Source: Flavobacterium turcicum (GTDB lineage: Bacteria; Bacteroidota; Bacteroidia; Flavobacteriales; Flavobacteriaceae). From it: a stretch of DNA of 64,000 bases. The position numbers and the translations under genes were made by a program. A model generated the notes under the pieces. It worked only from the letters and a program-made list of their open reading frames with translations, did no database searches and was not told the DNA's origin. Where the stretch lies: positions 186,001 to 250,000 of the forward strand of contig NZ_JAAOBY010000003.1 of the NCBI RefSeq assembly GCF_011365745.1, in the 5' to 3' direction. This document shows, one piece after another, positions 9,457-16,769 of the stretch (the stretch's first letter is position 1; every line of letters starts with the position of its first letter).

Positions 9457-10803
9457 ATGAATACTAAGCAATCCGCTACCACGATACTTTCTAATTTAGG
9501 CATTACAAGTTGGAATGAAATGCAAGAAGTGGCACACGATACCATTTTAAACGAAAACAATACTTTGCTGCTTTCGCCAACAGGTTCGGGTAAAACACTC
9601 GCATTTTTACTTCCTGTTTTTGAACTTTTGCAAGCTGAAATTTTATCGGTTCAATGTTTGATTTTGGTTCCTTCTCGCGAATTAGGTCTTCAAATTGAGC
9701 AAGTTTGGAAAAAAATGGGCACCTCATACAAAGTTAATACCTGTTATGGCGGGCACTCTATTGAAACCGAAATAAAAAATTTAAGTAATCCGCCAGCAGT
9801 TTTAATTGGAACTCCGGGTAGAATAGCTGATCACATTGATCGCGGTACGTTTCGTTTGGATAAAATTCAAACTATTGTTCTGGATGAATTTGATAAATCG
9901 CTTCAATTGGGTTTTCATGAGCAGATGTCATATATCATTGGGCAACTGACCAAGGTGAACAAAAGAGTTCTTGTTTCGGCTACTTCAGATATTGAGATTC
10001 CAAAATACACTCGCGTTGTTAATCCTGTGGTTTTAGATTTTATTCCCGAAGAAGAGGCGGTTTCTAACTTGTCAATGAAATTGGTTTTATCTAAAGAAAA
10101 AGATAAAATCAATACCTTGTTTCAACTGATTTGCTCTTTGAAGTCAGAAGCTGCAATTGTATTTTGCAACCATCGCGATGCAGCAGAACGAATTAGCGAT
10201 ACTTTAAATGAAAAGGGAATTTACGCTACGTACTATCATGGAGGAATGGATCAGGAGGAACGGGAGCGCGCCTTGATACAGTTTAGAAATGGCAGTATGA
10301 GTTATTTAATTACTACTGATTTAGCCGCACGTGGACTGGATATTCCAGAGATGAAACACGTTATTCATTATCATTTGCCAGCTAAGGAAGACGAGTTTAC
10401 ACACAGAAACGGGCGTACAGCACGTATGCAAGCCTCGGGTACTGCCTATATTGTAGCGCACGAAAGTGAAAAAAAATTGGATTATCTTGATTATTCGATG
10501 GAAGTTTTGGTAGTAAATCAAGCCAAAGCTTTACCAAAACCACCGCAGTTTCAAACCATTTATATTAGTGGTGGAAAGAAAAACAAGTTGAATAAAATTG
10601 ATATTGTTGGTTTCTTTTCGCAAAAAGGAAAACTCGAAAAAGGTGATTTAGGACTTATCGAAGTAAAAGATTTTATCTCGTTTGCAGCTGTAAAATTCAA
10701 CAAAGTAAAAGATTTGTTGCATGCTATCAAAGACGAAAAAATGAAGGGTAAAAAGTTTAAAATTGAAGTAGCCCGAAAAGTGATTAAGAAAGAGGAGGAA
10801 TAG
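9457..10803 (+). CDS. dbpA: DEAD-box RNA helicase, DbpA-like
   Basis: 448 residues. Motifs in order: motif I SPTGSGKT (about 40-47), Ia PSRELG, Ib GTPGR, motif II DEFD (about 147-150, in place of DEAD), motif III SAT, motif V TTDLAARGLDIP, motif VI HRNGRTAR. The C-terminal 75 residues (FQTIYISGGKKNKLNKIDIVGFFSQKG...) match the DbpA RNA-binding domain that targets a 23S rRNA hairpin, so a role in large-subunit assembly is likely. It is followed by a CAGT-rich repeat tract and a terminator. Confidence 0.9.
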   Translation: MNTKQSATTILSNLGITSWNEMQEVAHDTILNENNTLLLSPTGSGKTLAFLLPVFELLQAEILSVQCLILVPSRELGLQIEQVWKKMGTSYKVNTCYGGHSIETEIKNLSNPPAVLIGTPGRIADHIDRGTFRLDKIQTIVLDEFDKSLQLGFHEQMSYIIGQLTKVNKRVLVSATSDIEIPKYTRVVNPVVLDFIPEEEAVSNLSMKLVLSKEKDKINTLFQLICSLKSEAAIVFCNHRDAAERISDTLNEKGIYATYYHGGMDQEERERALIQFRNGSMSYLITTDLAARGLDIPEMKHVIHYHLPAKEDEFTHRNGRTARMQASGTAYIVAHESEKKLDYLDYSMEVLVVNQAKALPKPPQFQTIYISGGKKNKLNKIDIVGFFSQKGKLEKGDLGLIEVKDFISFAAVKFNKVKDLLHAIKDEKMKGKKFKIEVARKVIKKEEE

Positions 10804-10813
10804 TTTTTAGTGA

Positions 10814-10893
10814 TTAGTCTCAGTTTGCAGTCACAGTATTCAGTCACAGTTTTCAGTTTCGGTATTCAGTCAGTAGTCACAGTTTGTAGTCTC
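10814..10893 (+). repeat. degenerate CAGT-rich repeat tract, left flank of cassette island
   Basis: About 80 bases built from irregular units of the type CAGTcaCAGTntt. It starts 11 bases after the helicase stop. A related tract in inverted orientation lies at 12482-12590. The 17-mer at 10820-10836 matches the reverse complement of 12530-12546 at 16 of 17 positions. Function unknown. Confidence 0.65.
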
Positions 10894-10913
10894 AATATTA
10901 TTTTTTATAAAGA

Positions 10914-10950
10914 AACCGTTGGTAGTAAATTTAATTTATTAGCAACGGTT
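10914..10950 (+). terminator. intrinsic terminator after helicase gene
   Basis: 17-bp stem with one mismatch and one G-T pair around a 3-base loop (outer arms AACCGTTG and CAACGGTT), followed by TTT. It ends the helicase transcript after the repeat tract. Confidence 0.75.
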
Positions 10951-11018
10951 TTTAGCTTTACGGTAGTTTTTTAAATCTGTCTTTGTTGTTTGAAAATTTG
11001 GCAAATGTTGACTATTTT

Positions 11019-11153
11019 GTGTAATGTTCTCTTGCTAGAGCTTGTGGCGCCTTATGGAAAGCTTTTTTTTCATAACCAACTAAGCGAAGTTATGAAAAGT
11101 AGACGAACAATTTACCGAAAAACTAGCCATGAGTTTTAGAAAGTATTATATGC
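11019..11153 (-). other. attC-like recombination site 2 (degenerate, distal cassette)
   Basis: Read on the minus strand, the site opens with GCATATAAT (11153-11145), 8 bases after the stop of the lipoprotein gene. The first eight bases are the exact complement of that cassette's own 5' end TTATATGC (11797-11790). It closes with ATTACAC (11025-11019). Inner arms CTCATGGCTAG and CTAGCAAGAG can pair with one extra-helical base and one mismatch, and a central 10-bp hairpin (TTTTCATAAC / GTTATGAAAA) sits inside. The usual AAC/GTT core is AAT/ATT here, so it may be inactive. Confidence 0.55.
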
Positions 11154-11161
11154 GGTTATTA

Positions 11162-11785
11162 TTAATTTGATTCTTTCTTTTCAAACTTTTTTGACTTTTC
11201 ATTGAGTACATAAATTTCGGGTTTGCAATATATACAACCATTGTAATAATAATTCCCTTCTTCCGGCGGATTAATAATTAACATTCTACTGTCTTTTTTA
11301 AATTGTGAACCAACTGACGAATCTGGAGCATCATATATTTTTCCAGTTCTTCTGTCGATTAGAACGTTCATCTGACAAGGACTTCCACAACCCCAAGTAG
11401 CAAAAATGTAATGCCCTGCAAAGAGATTTTCAGTATCATTATAACTTTTCCTTATTGCAGTTCTGAATTGCCTTCCTAATTCATGAGAATTTAAGTCAAG
11501 TTTTGCTTTTACATTTTCGATGCTAACTTTAAAATCATCAAAAGTTATATATGGTTCAAATTTTATTAGAACATCTCTAATCTTATCTTTCTGAATGGTT
11601 GAATCTCCATAAATAATTACGCTGCCTTCATTCAATATAGTATCAATTACAGGTTTAATTTCCTCTTTCTTTTCACCTGATTTAATAGTATCTGATTTAA
11701 TATCTTGTATGCTGAAATTTTTATTTTTATCAGAACATGATAAAAATAGAAGGATTGTTGTTATAAAATATAAGCGTCTTTTCAT
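11162..11785 (-). CDS. hypothetical lipoprotein (cassette 2 gene)
   Basis: 207 residues with a lipoprotein signal peptide (MKRRLYFITTILLFLSC, lipobox Cys17). The mature part is charged and flexible to about residue 55, followed by a globular domain with AGHYIFATWGCGSPCQMNVL (about 126-145) and a later NGCIYC (about 182-187), four cysteines that could form disulfides. I recall WGCGxxC-type domains in other uncharacterised secreted bacterial proteins but cannot name a function. It starts 5 bases after the attC of the upstream cassette and stops 8 bases before its own attC, leaving almost no room for a promoter. Confidence 0.75.
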   Translation of the reverse strand: MKRRLYFITTILLFLSCSDKNKNFSIQDIKSDTIKSGEKKEEIKPVIDTILNEGSVIIYGDSTIQKDKIRDVLIKFEPYITFDDFKVSIENVKAKLDLNSHELGRQFRTAIRKSYNDTENLFAGHYIFATWGCGSPCQMNVLIDRRTGKIYDAPDSSVGSQFKKDSRMLIINPPEEGNYYYNGCIYCKPEIYVLNEKSKKFEKKESN

Positions 11786-11789
11786 AATT

Positions 11790-11926
11790 GCATATAACGT
11801 TCCCGCGCTACAAGCAGTTTGGGACTAAATTAAGCCCTATTTTCGGATTTGCCAAATCTTCCAAATACAAACCAATTTTTCCATTAAGCCAAATCCCCAA
11901 ATTGCTTGTAGCGTGTGTTAGGCGAC
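11790..11926 (-). other. attC-like recombination site 1
   Basis: Read on the minus strand: R'' box GTCGCCTAAC (11926-11917), then arms at 11915-11896 and 11823-11804 that are 18/20 complementary, and R' box GTTATATGC (11798-11790). The 137-base length, RYYYAAC/GTTRNRY ends, imperfect inverted arms and a non-conserved middle are the defining layout of integron attC sites. The site starts one base past the stop of cassette gene 1 and ends 5 bases before the start of cassette gene 2. Confidence 0.75.
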
Positions 11927-11927
11927 G

Positions 11928-12407
11928 TTATTTATTTTTCAGTAATCTCATTGTTTCAGAATTAAAAGCCTCTTTCCCTTCAGACCAATTTCTCGGCATT
12001 GTACATTCTCCAATACTTACATAAATAATTTTGTTGTCATCTTCAAGATTTTTATTTTTTCCCTCTGTTTCTAAAAAACTATCCATTCCTGAAGTTAAAA
12101 TTATAGGTGTTTTTTCTAAATAAAAAAGGTTCGATATTTCACGTAATCTGTTGATAGCAGATTTATGTAATTCCTCATTAAAAGTCTTATTTTCAGTATT
12201 GATTTGAAGTAAAAATAAATTATCAATTATACTACAAGTGTGATTTTTCCAATTTGGTAAACTATCTAATTCTTTAAAAGGTTTCAAATTTTCAAAACAA
12301 TGCGTTTGAATTTTATCGCTGATAGTTTCTGCAGAAACATTTTCATCAGAATTTTGGCTAAAAATCAAATTGTGGAAAACAATAATTATCAAAAACAGTT
12401 TTTTCAT
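11928..12407 (-). CDS. hypothetical secreted protein (cassette 1 gene)
   Basis: 159 residues with an N-terminal signal peptide (MKKLFLIIIVFHNLIFSQ) and no lipobox. The mature part holds three cysteines, in QTHCFENLKPF, NHTCSIIDNL and GECTMPRNW, and no motif I recognise. It is AT-rich like its neighbours. The ATG lies 64 bases inside the cassette start (12470), and the stop abuts attC site 1. Function unknown; exported small proteins are common cassette cargo. Confidence 0.72.
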   Translation of the reverse strand: MKKLFLIIIVFHNLIFSQNSDENVSAETISDKIQTHCFENLKPFKELDSLPNWKNHTCSIIDNLFLLQINTENKTFNEELHKSAINRLREISNLFYLEKTPIILTSGMDSFLETEGKNKNLEDDNKIIYVSIGECTMPRNWSEGKEAFNSETMRLLKNK

Positions 12408-12481
12408 TTGTATGTTTTCTTTTTCAATTTTTAAGTTAGATTCTATGATTCGTGAGTTAATGTCGCCTAACTATTCGCTAA

Positions 12482-12590
12482 GACTGTTAATGTAAACTGA
12501 GTACTGTGACTTTTGGCTGCACTCTGAGACTGCGACTGCAAACTGATTTCTCCACGTTAACTACTGCACTCTGCGACTGCGACTGTAAAC
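12482..12590 (-). repeat. degenerate CAGT-rich repeat tract, right flank of cassette island
   Basis: About 110 bases made of irregular CTGCGACTG / CTGTGACT units on the plus strand (CAGTCGCAG on the minus strand). It occupies the region just downstream of the PhnA-like gene and just before the cassette boundary at 12470. It is an inverted relative of the tract at 10814-10893. Confidence 0.65.
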
Positions 12591-12596
12591 TACCAA

Positions 12597-13163
12597 TTAT
12601 GTTTTCTTCACGTATTGTGTAATAATTACAATAGTTTGTCCGTCAACGCGTCCTTCAATATATTCGGCGTTTTCATGATCTAATCTGATGTTACGCACTG
12701 CTGTACCTTGCTTGGCAACCATACTAGAACCTTTTACCTTTAGGTCTTTGATTAACACTACTGAATCGCCCGTTTGTAATATAACGCCATTGCTATCGCG
12801 ATGCACTATTTTATTTTCATCCTCTTGACCTTCGCCAGTTGCTTGTGCCCAAGCCAACGTATCTTCGTCAAGGTACATTTGCTCCAGTAATTCTTGATTT
12901 CCTAAACGGCTTAACATCCGCCATGATAATACTTGAACAGCTTCGTGTTCGCTCCACATACTATCGTTTAAGCATCGCCATGAATTTGGATCCATAGTTT
13001 CGGCTTGCTCGATTTGTGCAATTAAGTTTTTCGAGATTAGTACGTTTTCATCGAGTCCGCCACGACGTGTAGGAGTGAGGGTGTATACTTGTAGGTCTTC
13101 GGTAACGCCAGATAGTTCACACTTTCCGCCACTTCGTTTCATTAATTCTCTTTCGATGCTCAT
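12597..13163 (-). CDS. PhnA/YjdM-like domain protein
   Basis: 188 residues. The C-terminal part, about 120-188, has DSNGVILQTGDSVVLIKDLKVKG...GTAVRNIRL, the SH3-like PhnA (YjdM) domain. The N-terminal half begins MSIERELMKRSGGKCELSG and has at most one cysteine there, so the zinc ribbon seen in E. coli YjdM is not evident. Despite the old name, PhnA is not shown to act in phosphonate use, so the role is unknown. The 46-base gap to coaD suggests independent or read-through transcription. Confidence 0.82.
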   Translation of the reverse strand: MSIERELMKRSGGKCELSGVTEDLQVYTLTPTRRGGLDENVLISKNLIAQIEQAETMDPNSWRCLNDSMWSEHEAVQVLSWRMLSRLGNQELLEQMYLDEDTLAWAQATGEGQEDENKIVHRDSNGVILQTGDSVVLIKDLKVKGSSMVAKQGTAVRNIRLDHENAEYIEGRVDGQTIVIITQYVKKT

Positions 13164-13209
13164 TGTTTTTGTTGTTGTTTTTGTTGCGAAAATTCGCTTT
13201 TTAAAAAAA

Positions 13210-13668
13210 TTATTTGGTTACTCGAACCGCGTCCGGAACTAGCATTTCGTATTGTCCGTTGTTGCGAATGACATCGCGAACAATACTTGAGCTAATGTAA
13301 GATGTTTTGGCGGCCGTTAGTAAAAATACGGTTTCAATCTTGGCGAGGCGTCTGTTGGTGTGTGCAATTGCTTTTTCAAACTCGAAATCCGCAGGGTTAC
13401 GAAGACCTCTCAAAATAAAATTGGCATTGAGTTTTCGGCACAACTCAGTAGTCAATCCCTCGTAGGTGATCACTGAAATTTTAGGTTCGTGTTGAAAAGT
13501 TTCTTCGATAAATCGTTTTCTATCTTCTAATGAGAACATGTATTTTTTTTCGGCATTAACGCCAATGGCGATCACGATTTCATCAAAAAGAGGCAGGCTG
13601 CGTTTAATGATGTCTTCATGACCAAGTGTAATTGGGTCAAACGAACCCGGAAATATGGCTTTTCTCAT
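13210..13668 (-). CDS. coaD: pantetheine-phosphate adenylyltransferase
   Basis: Penultimate enzyme of coenzyme A synthesis: transfers AMP from ATP to 4'-phosphopantetheine. The 152-residue protein has the nucleotidyltransferase motif FPGSFDPITLGHEDII (about 6-21) and the C-terminal TSYISSSIVRDVIRNNG matching the ISSTxVR signature. Length is normal. It follows ddl in the same direction with 9 bases between, so likely co-transcribed. Confidence 0.97.
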   Translation of the reverse strand: MRKAIFPGSFDPITLGHEDIIKRSLPLFDEIVIAIGVNAEKKYMFSLEDRKRFIEETFQHEPKISVITYEGLTTELCRKLNANFILRGLRNPADFEFEKAIAHTNRRLAKIETVFLLTAAKTSYISSSIVRDVIRNNGQYEMLVPDAVRVTK

Positions 13669-13677
13669 GGTAGAGGG

Positions 13678-14649
13678 TTAGGCTAATGCCAATTCGATGG
13701 CGTTGGTAAACAAGTCTTTTAGCTCAATTCCTGCCGCATTGGCCTGTTGCGGAATTAAACTTTCGGTGGTTAAACCCGGAATAGTGTTCATTTCGAGCAT
13801 GTGTGGCTCGCCGTCAACAATTATGAATTCGCTACGAGAGAAACCTTTCATTTTAAGTACTTCGTAGGCGCGTTTGGCAATAGCTCCCACTTTTTGAGTC
13901 ATTTCGTCTGAGATTCTTGCAGGCGTAATTTCTTGCGATTTGCCTAAGTATTTTGCTTCGTAATCAAAGAAATCATTTTCGGAGACAATTTCAGTAATTG
14001 GCAAAACTGTAATTGCACCTTGGTAATTGATTACTCCAACAGAAACTTCGGTTCCGTCAAGAAAACTCTCAATTATAATTTCGTTATCTTCTTTGTAAGC
14101 AGTTTCAATTGCAGTTGGTAACTCGGCTTCCGTTTTTACTTTTGAGATCCCGAAACTAGAACCTGCTTTATTTGGTTTTACAAAACAAGGCAATCCTAAT
14201 TTGTTTACAATGGCGGATGTGTCAACCACATCGCCTTTGTTTAGGTAATAAGAAGTTGCGGTTTTGATCCCGTAGGGTTTTAAAACCGAAAGTAAGTCTC
14301 GTTTATTGAAGGTAAGCGCTGCTTGGTAATAATCGCAGGCCGTTTGTGGAATTTGCAATAATTCGAAGTAGGCTTGCATTAAACCATCTTCGCCTGGCGT
14401 GCCGTGGATGGCGTTAAATACGCAATCGAAACTGATTTTTTGTCCAGCAACAGTAACCGAAAAATCATTTTTATCGATTGGAAATTCCTGATCTTGTGCA
14501 TCAACATAAACCCATTTTTCTTTGAAGATGTGAATGCGAAAGCCGTTGTATTTGGTTTTGTCTAAGTATTGGTACACGACATTGCCGCTGATTAAAGATA
14601 TTTTGTATTCGCTGGAATACCCGCCCATGATGATGGCAATGTTTTTCAT
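13678..14649 (-). CDS. ddl: D-alanine--D-alanine ligase
   Basis: 323-residue ATP-grasp enzyme making D-Ala-D-Ala for peptidoglycan. Visible: N-terminal IMGGYSSEYKISLISG (HSE-like loop here SEYK), HGTPGEDGLMQAYFELL (about 83-99), FVKPNKAGSSFGISKV ATP-binding segment (about 156-171), and the metal-binding LEMNTIPGLTTESLIPQQA (about 286-304). Followed closely by coaD. Its upstream region holds a long hairpin element shared with the divergent PASTA gene. Confidence 0.96.
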   Translation of the reverse strand: MKNIAIIMGGYSSEYKISLISGNVVYQYLDKTKYNGFRIHIFKEKWVYVDAQDQEFPIDKNDFSVTVAGQKISFDCVFNAIHGTPGEDGLMQAYFELLQIPQTACDYYQAALTFNKRDLLSVLKPYGIKTATSYYLNKGDVVDTSAIVNKLGLPCFVKPNKAGSSFGISKVKTEAELPTAIETAYKEDNEIIIESFLDGTEVSVGVINYQGAITVLPITEIVSENDFFDYEAKYLGKSQEITPARISDEMTQKVGAIAKRAYEVLKMKGFSRSEFIIVDGEPHMLEMNTIPGLTTESLIPQQANAAGIELKDLFTNAIELALA

Positions 14650-14712
14650 TTTTTATTGTTTTAATTGAGTTGTTTTAAGCTCCACATAGGCTATTTACTA
14701 CTGTTTTGAATT

Positions 14713-14789
14713 AGCCCCGATAGCAGCGGTATCCTTTGGTTTTTTTGTCAAAAAAAAGCAAAGATACAAGCGAATAGCGGGAAAAAGCT
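14713..14789 (-). other. long structured hairpin element upstream of ddl
   Basis: Nested pairing over 77 bases: 14713-14715 with 14787-14789, 14716-14719 with 14778-14781, 14729-14733 with 14763-14767, 14735-14738 with 14759-14762, and 14740-14746 with 14751-14757, around a short apical loop. Internal loops sit at fixed places. From memory, closely similar text (GATAGCAGCGG...ATCCTTT... and ...GCGGGAAAAAGCTCCT) recurs between genes in other Flavobacterium genomes. Could be a repeat element or an RNA; function unknown. An exact TATCTTTG also occurs on the minus strand at 14766-14759 and may be the ddl -7 element. Confidence 0.55.
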
Positions 14790-14861
14790 CCTAAAAAAAG
14801 GAGTTGTTTGTGCTAAAAACGATTAAACAAAATTATCATTTTTTTTGAAACGAAATAGGTT

Positions 14862-14869
14862 TATCTTTG
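14862..14869 (+). promoter_or_regulatory. candidate TAnnTTTG promoter for the PASTA-rluD operon
   Basis: TATCTTTG lies 20 bases before the ATG at 14890. Its position inside the longer open frame (which extends to 14845) argues that 14890 is the real start. Confidence 0.55.
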
Positions 14870-14889
14870 TGGCATATAAAAATAAATTT

Positions 14890-15516
14890 ATGAGTTTACG
14901 GAAGTATCTTACTAGTCGCGTTTTCTTTGGACAAGTCTTTGTTGCATTAGCTATTATTGCTGCTTTGGGTTATTTTTTCATGCATTGGCTCACGTTTACA
15001 ACCGATCATGGCAATGAAATTTCGGTTCCTAATTTGAGTAAATTGACAGAGGAGCAGGTAGAAGAAAAATTAGACGAGCTAGATTTAGACTATGTTTTAT
15101 TGGATAGTGTGGATTTTAGAAGTGATTTTCCGCAGTTTAGTGTGGTGGAACAAGATCCTTTGCCAGGAACTAAAGTAAAAGTGGGGCGTAAAATCTACAT
15201 TAAAATAAATACTGCCGGATACTCATCAGTTCGTATTCCTGATTTGGTAAACAAAACCTATCGTGAGGCTGTACCAACCCTAAAAGCGCTTGGTCTTGAG
15301 GAAGGAAATATCACCTATGTACCCAATTTAGGTAAAGATATGGTGCTAGAAATGCGTTACAAAGGGCGTAATTTGAAGGCAGGAGATCGTGTTTTAAAAT
15401 CCAGTAAGATTGATTTAGTACTTGGTGATGGGAAAATGAGCTATGAAGAAGAAGAGAGTGCTGCTGATACTTTGGCCGTACCACTAGAAGAAGAAATACC
15501 AGTTGATGAACAATAA
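14890..15516 (+). CDS. PASTA domain membrane protein
   Basis: From ATG 14890 (MSLRKYLTSRVFFGQ) the protein has about 208 residues: a short cytoplasmic start, one membrane helix (about residues 14-34), and extracytoplasmic PASTA domains (EISVPNLSKLTEEQVEEKLDELDLDY... and SVRIPDLVNKTYREAVPTLKALGLE...). PASTA domains bind peptidoglycan or muropeptides. There is no kinase or transpeptidase domain, so this is a stand-alone PASTA protein, as common in Bacteroidota. It overlaps rluD by 11 bases, and the divergent neighbour is ddl, another wall gene. Confidence 0.88.
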   Translation: MSLRKYLTSRVFFGQVFVALAIIAALGYFFMHWLTFTTDHGNEISVPNLSKLTEEQVEEKLDELDLDYVLLDSVDFRSDFPQFSVVEQDPLPGTKVKVGRKIYIKINTAGYSSVRIPDLVNKTYREAVPTLKALGLEEGNITYVPNLGKDMVLEMRYKGRNLKAGDRVLKSSKIDLVLGDGKMSYEEEESAADTLAVPLEEEIPVDEQ

Positions 15517-16552
15517 TATAGAAACACTAGATTTAGAAGACGAGTTATTTGAACATTTCAGGTTTGAAGTTCCTAAAGGCCAAGCGTCCTTGCGAATTGA
15601 TAAATACTTGATGAGCCTTATTCAAAATGCGACTCGCAACAAAATACAAACGGCAGCGGCAGAAGGAAATATTTTTGTGAATGATGCTATCGTAAAATCC
15701 AATTATAAAGTTAAGCCATTTGATGTGGTGCGTGTGATGCTTTCGCACCCGCCGTATGAAAATCATATCATTCCGGAGAACATTCCGCTTGATATTGTTT
15801 ATGAAGATGATACTTTATTGTTAATCAATAAATTGCCAGGAATGGTGGTGCATCCTGGTCATGGTAATTACACAGGAACTTTGGTGCATGCCTTGGCTTA
15901 TCATTTTGATAATTTACCAATGAACAGTAGTGAACGTCCTGGTTTGGTACACCGTATTGACAAGGATACTTCGGGTTTATTAGTGGTTGCCAAAACTGAG
16001 GCGGCGATGACTCACTTGGCGAAACAATTTGAAGCAAAAACATCAGAGCGCGAATATATTGCCCTGGTTTGGGGTAATGTTGCTGATGATGCGGGAACGA
16101 TAGAAGGAAACTTAGCGCGACACCTGAAAGATCGCATGCAAATGGCAGTATTTGCTGATCCAGAAATTGGTAAACCTGCGATTACCCATTACAAAGTTTT
16201 AGAACGATTTGGTTACGTTACACTTGTTTCTTGTCAGTTAGAAACAGGACGTACGCACCAAATTAGAGCGCATATGAAACATATTGGACATCCTTTGTTT
16301 AATGACGAGCGTTACGGTGGTCATTTAATTTTGAAAGGAACCACTTTTACAAAATACAAGCAATTTATTGAAAACTGTTTTAAAGCATTGCCTAGGCAAG
16401 CATTGCATGCTAAAACGCTCGGTTTTATCCATCCTACAACAGGAGAAATGATGCGTTTTGATACTGAATTGCCTGAAGATTTTGTAAATTGTATCGAAAA
16501 ATGGCGAGGTTACTCAAAGTCGCACCAAACGGATGATGAAAGTGAAGATTAA
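15506..16552 (+). CDS. rluD: RluA-family 23S rRNA pseudouridine synthase
   Basis: 348 residues. An N-terminal S4 RNA-binding domain (QASLRIDKYLMSLIQNATRNKIQ..., about 24-80) precedes the synthase domain with the catalytic motif RPGLVHRIDKDTSGLLVVAK (about 144-163, catalytic Asp in HRIDKDTSG) and GRTHQIRAHMKHIGHPLFND. This is the RluD layout. A TTG one codon upstream (15503) is open, but ATG 15506 is the natural start and overlaps the PASTA gene. A terminator follows. Confidence 0.93.
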   Translation: MNNNIETLDLEDELFEHFRFEVPKGQASLRIDKYLMSLIQNATRNKIQTAAAEGNIFVNDAIVKSNYKVKPFDVVRVMLSHPPYENHIIPENIPLDIVYEDDTLLLINKLPGMVVHPGHGNYTGTLVHALAYHFDNLPMNSSERPGLVHRIDKDTSGLLVVAKTEAAMTHLAKQFEAKTSEREYIALVWGNVADDAGTIEGNLARHLKDRMQMAVFADPEIGKPAITHYKVLERFGYVTLVSCQLETGRTHQIRAHMKHIGHPLFNDERYGGHLILKGTTFTKYKQFIENCFKALPRQALHAKTLGFIHPTTGEMMRFDTELPEDFVNCIEKWRGYSKSHQTDDESED

Positions 16553-16571
16553 TTCAATCGAAACTCATACA

Positions 16572-16607
16572 AAACCCAAAGCAACATTAGCTTTGGGTTT
16601 TTTTATG
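16572..16607 (+). terminator. intrinsic terminator after rluD
   Basis: 11-bp perfect stem (16572-16582 and 16590-16600) followed by a T run, 19 bases after the rluD stop codon. Confidence 0.88.
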
Positions 16608-16769
16608 CTTTTTTTGGAAAAGTAGTTACTTCAATTTAACGGCTTCTACTTGTTTGCAAAATTCTTAAAATAAACCGTTGTTAATTAAAAGTTAAACCAC
16701 TGAATACTATTCATTTTTAGATTGCTTCCCTCTATTTTTGATACTGATTAACCAAAAAATAACCACTAA

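Larger units (their letters stand above)
11019..12470 (-). mobile_element. two-cassette integron array without integrase (CALIN-like)
   Basis: Two promoterless-looking small genes in the same direction, each followed within 1-8 bases by an attC-like site. Predicted cassette 1 runs 12470 to 11798 and cassette 2 from 11797 to about 11025. Each cassette starts with TTRNRY-type bases that are the complement of the start of its own attC (TTAGGCGAC with GTCGCCTAA; TTATATGC with GCATATAA), as expected for cassettes derived from circles. No integrase gene is visible in this window. Inference from sequence structure. Confidence 0.7.

Noticed and set aside
10814..12590. CAGT-rich tracts considered as a CRISPR array or insertion-sequence ends
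   Set aside because: Units are irregular with no constant spacer length, no cas gene is present, and there is no transposase or target duplication. The attC layout explains the island better.
12597..13163. PhnA-like gene considered as a phosphonate-use locus
   Set aside because: No other phn gene is nearby and the PhnA/YjdM family has no proven role in phosphonate breakdown.
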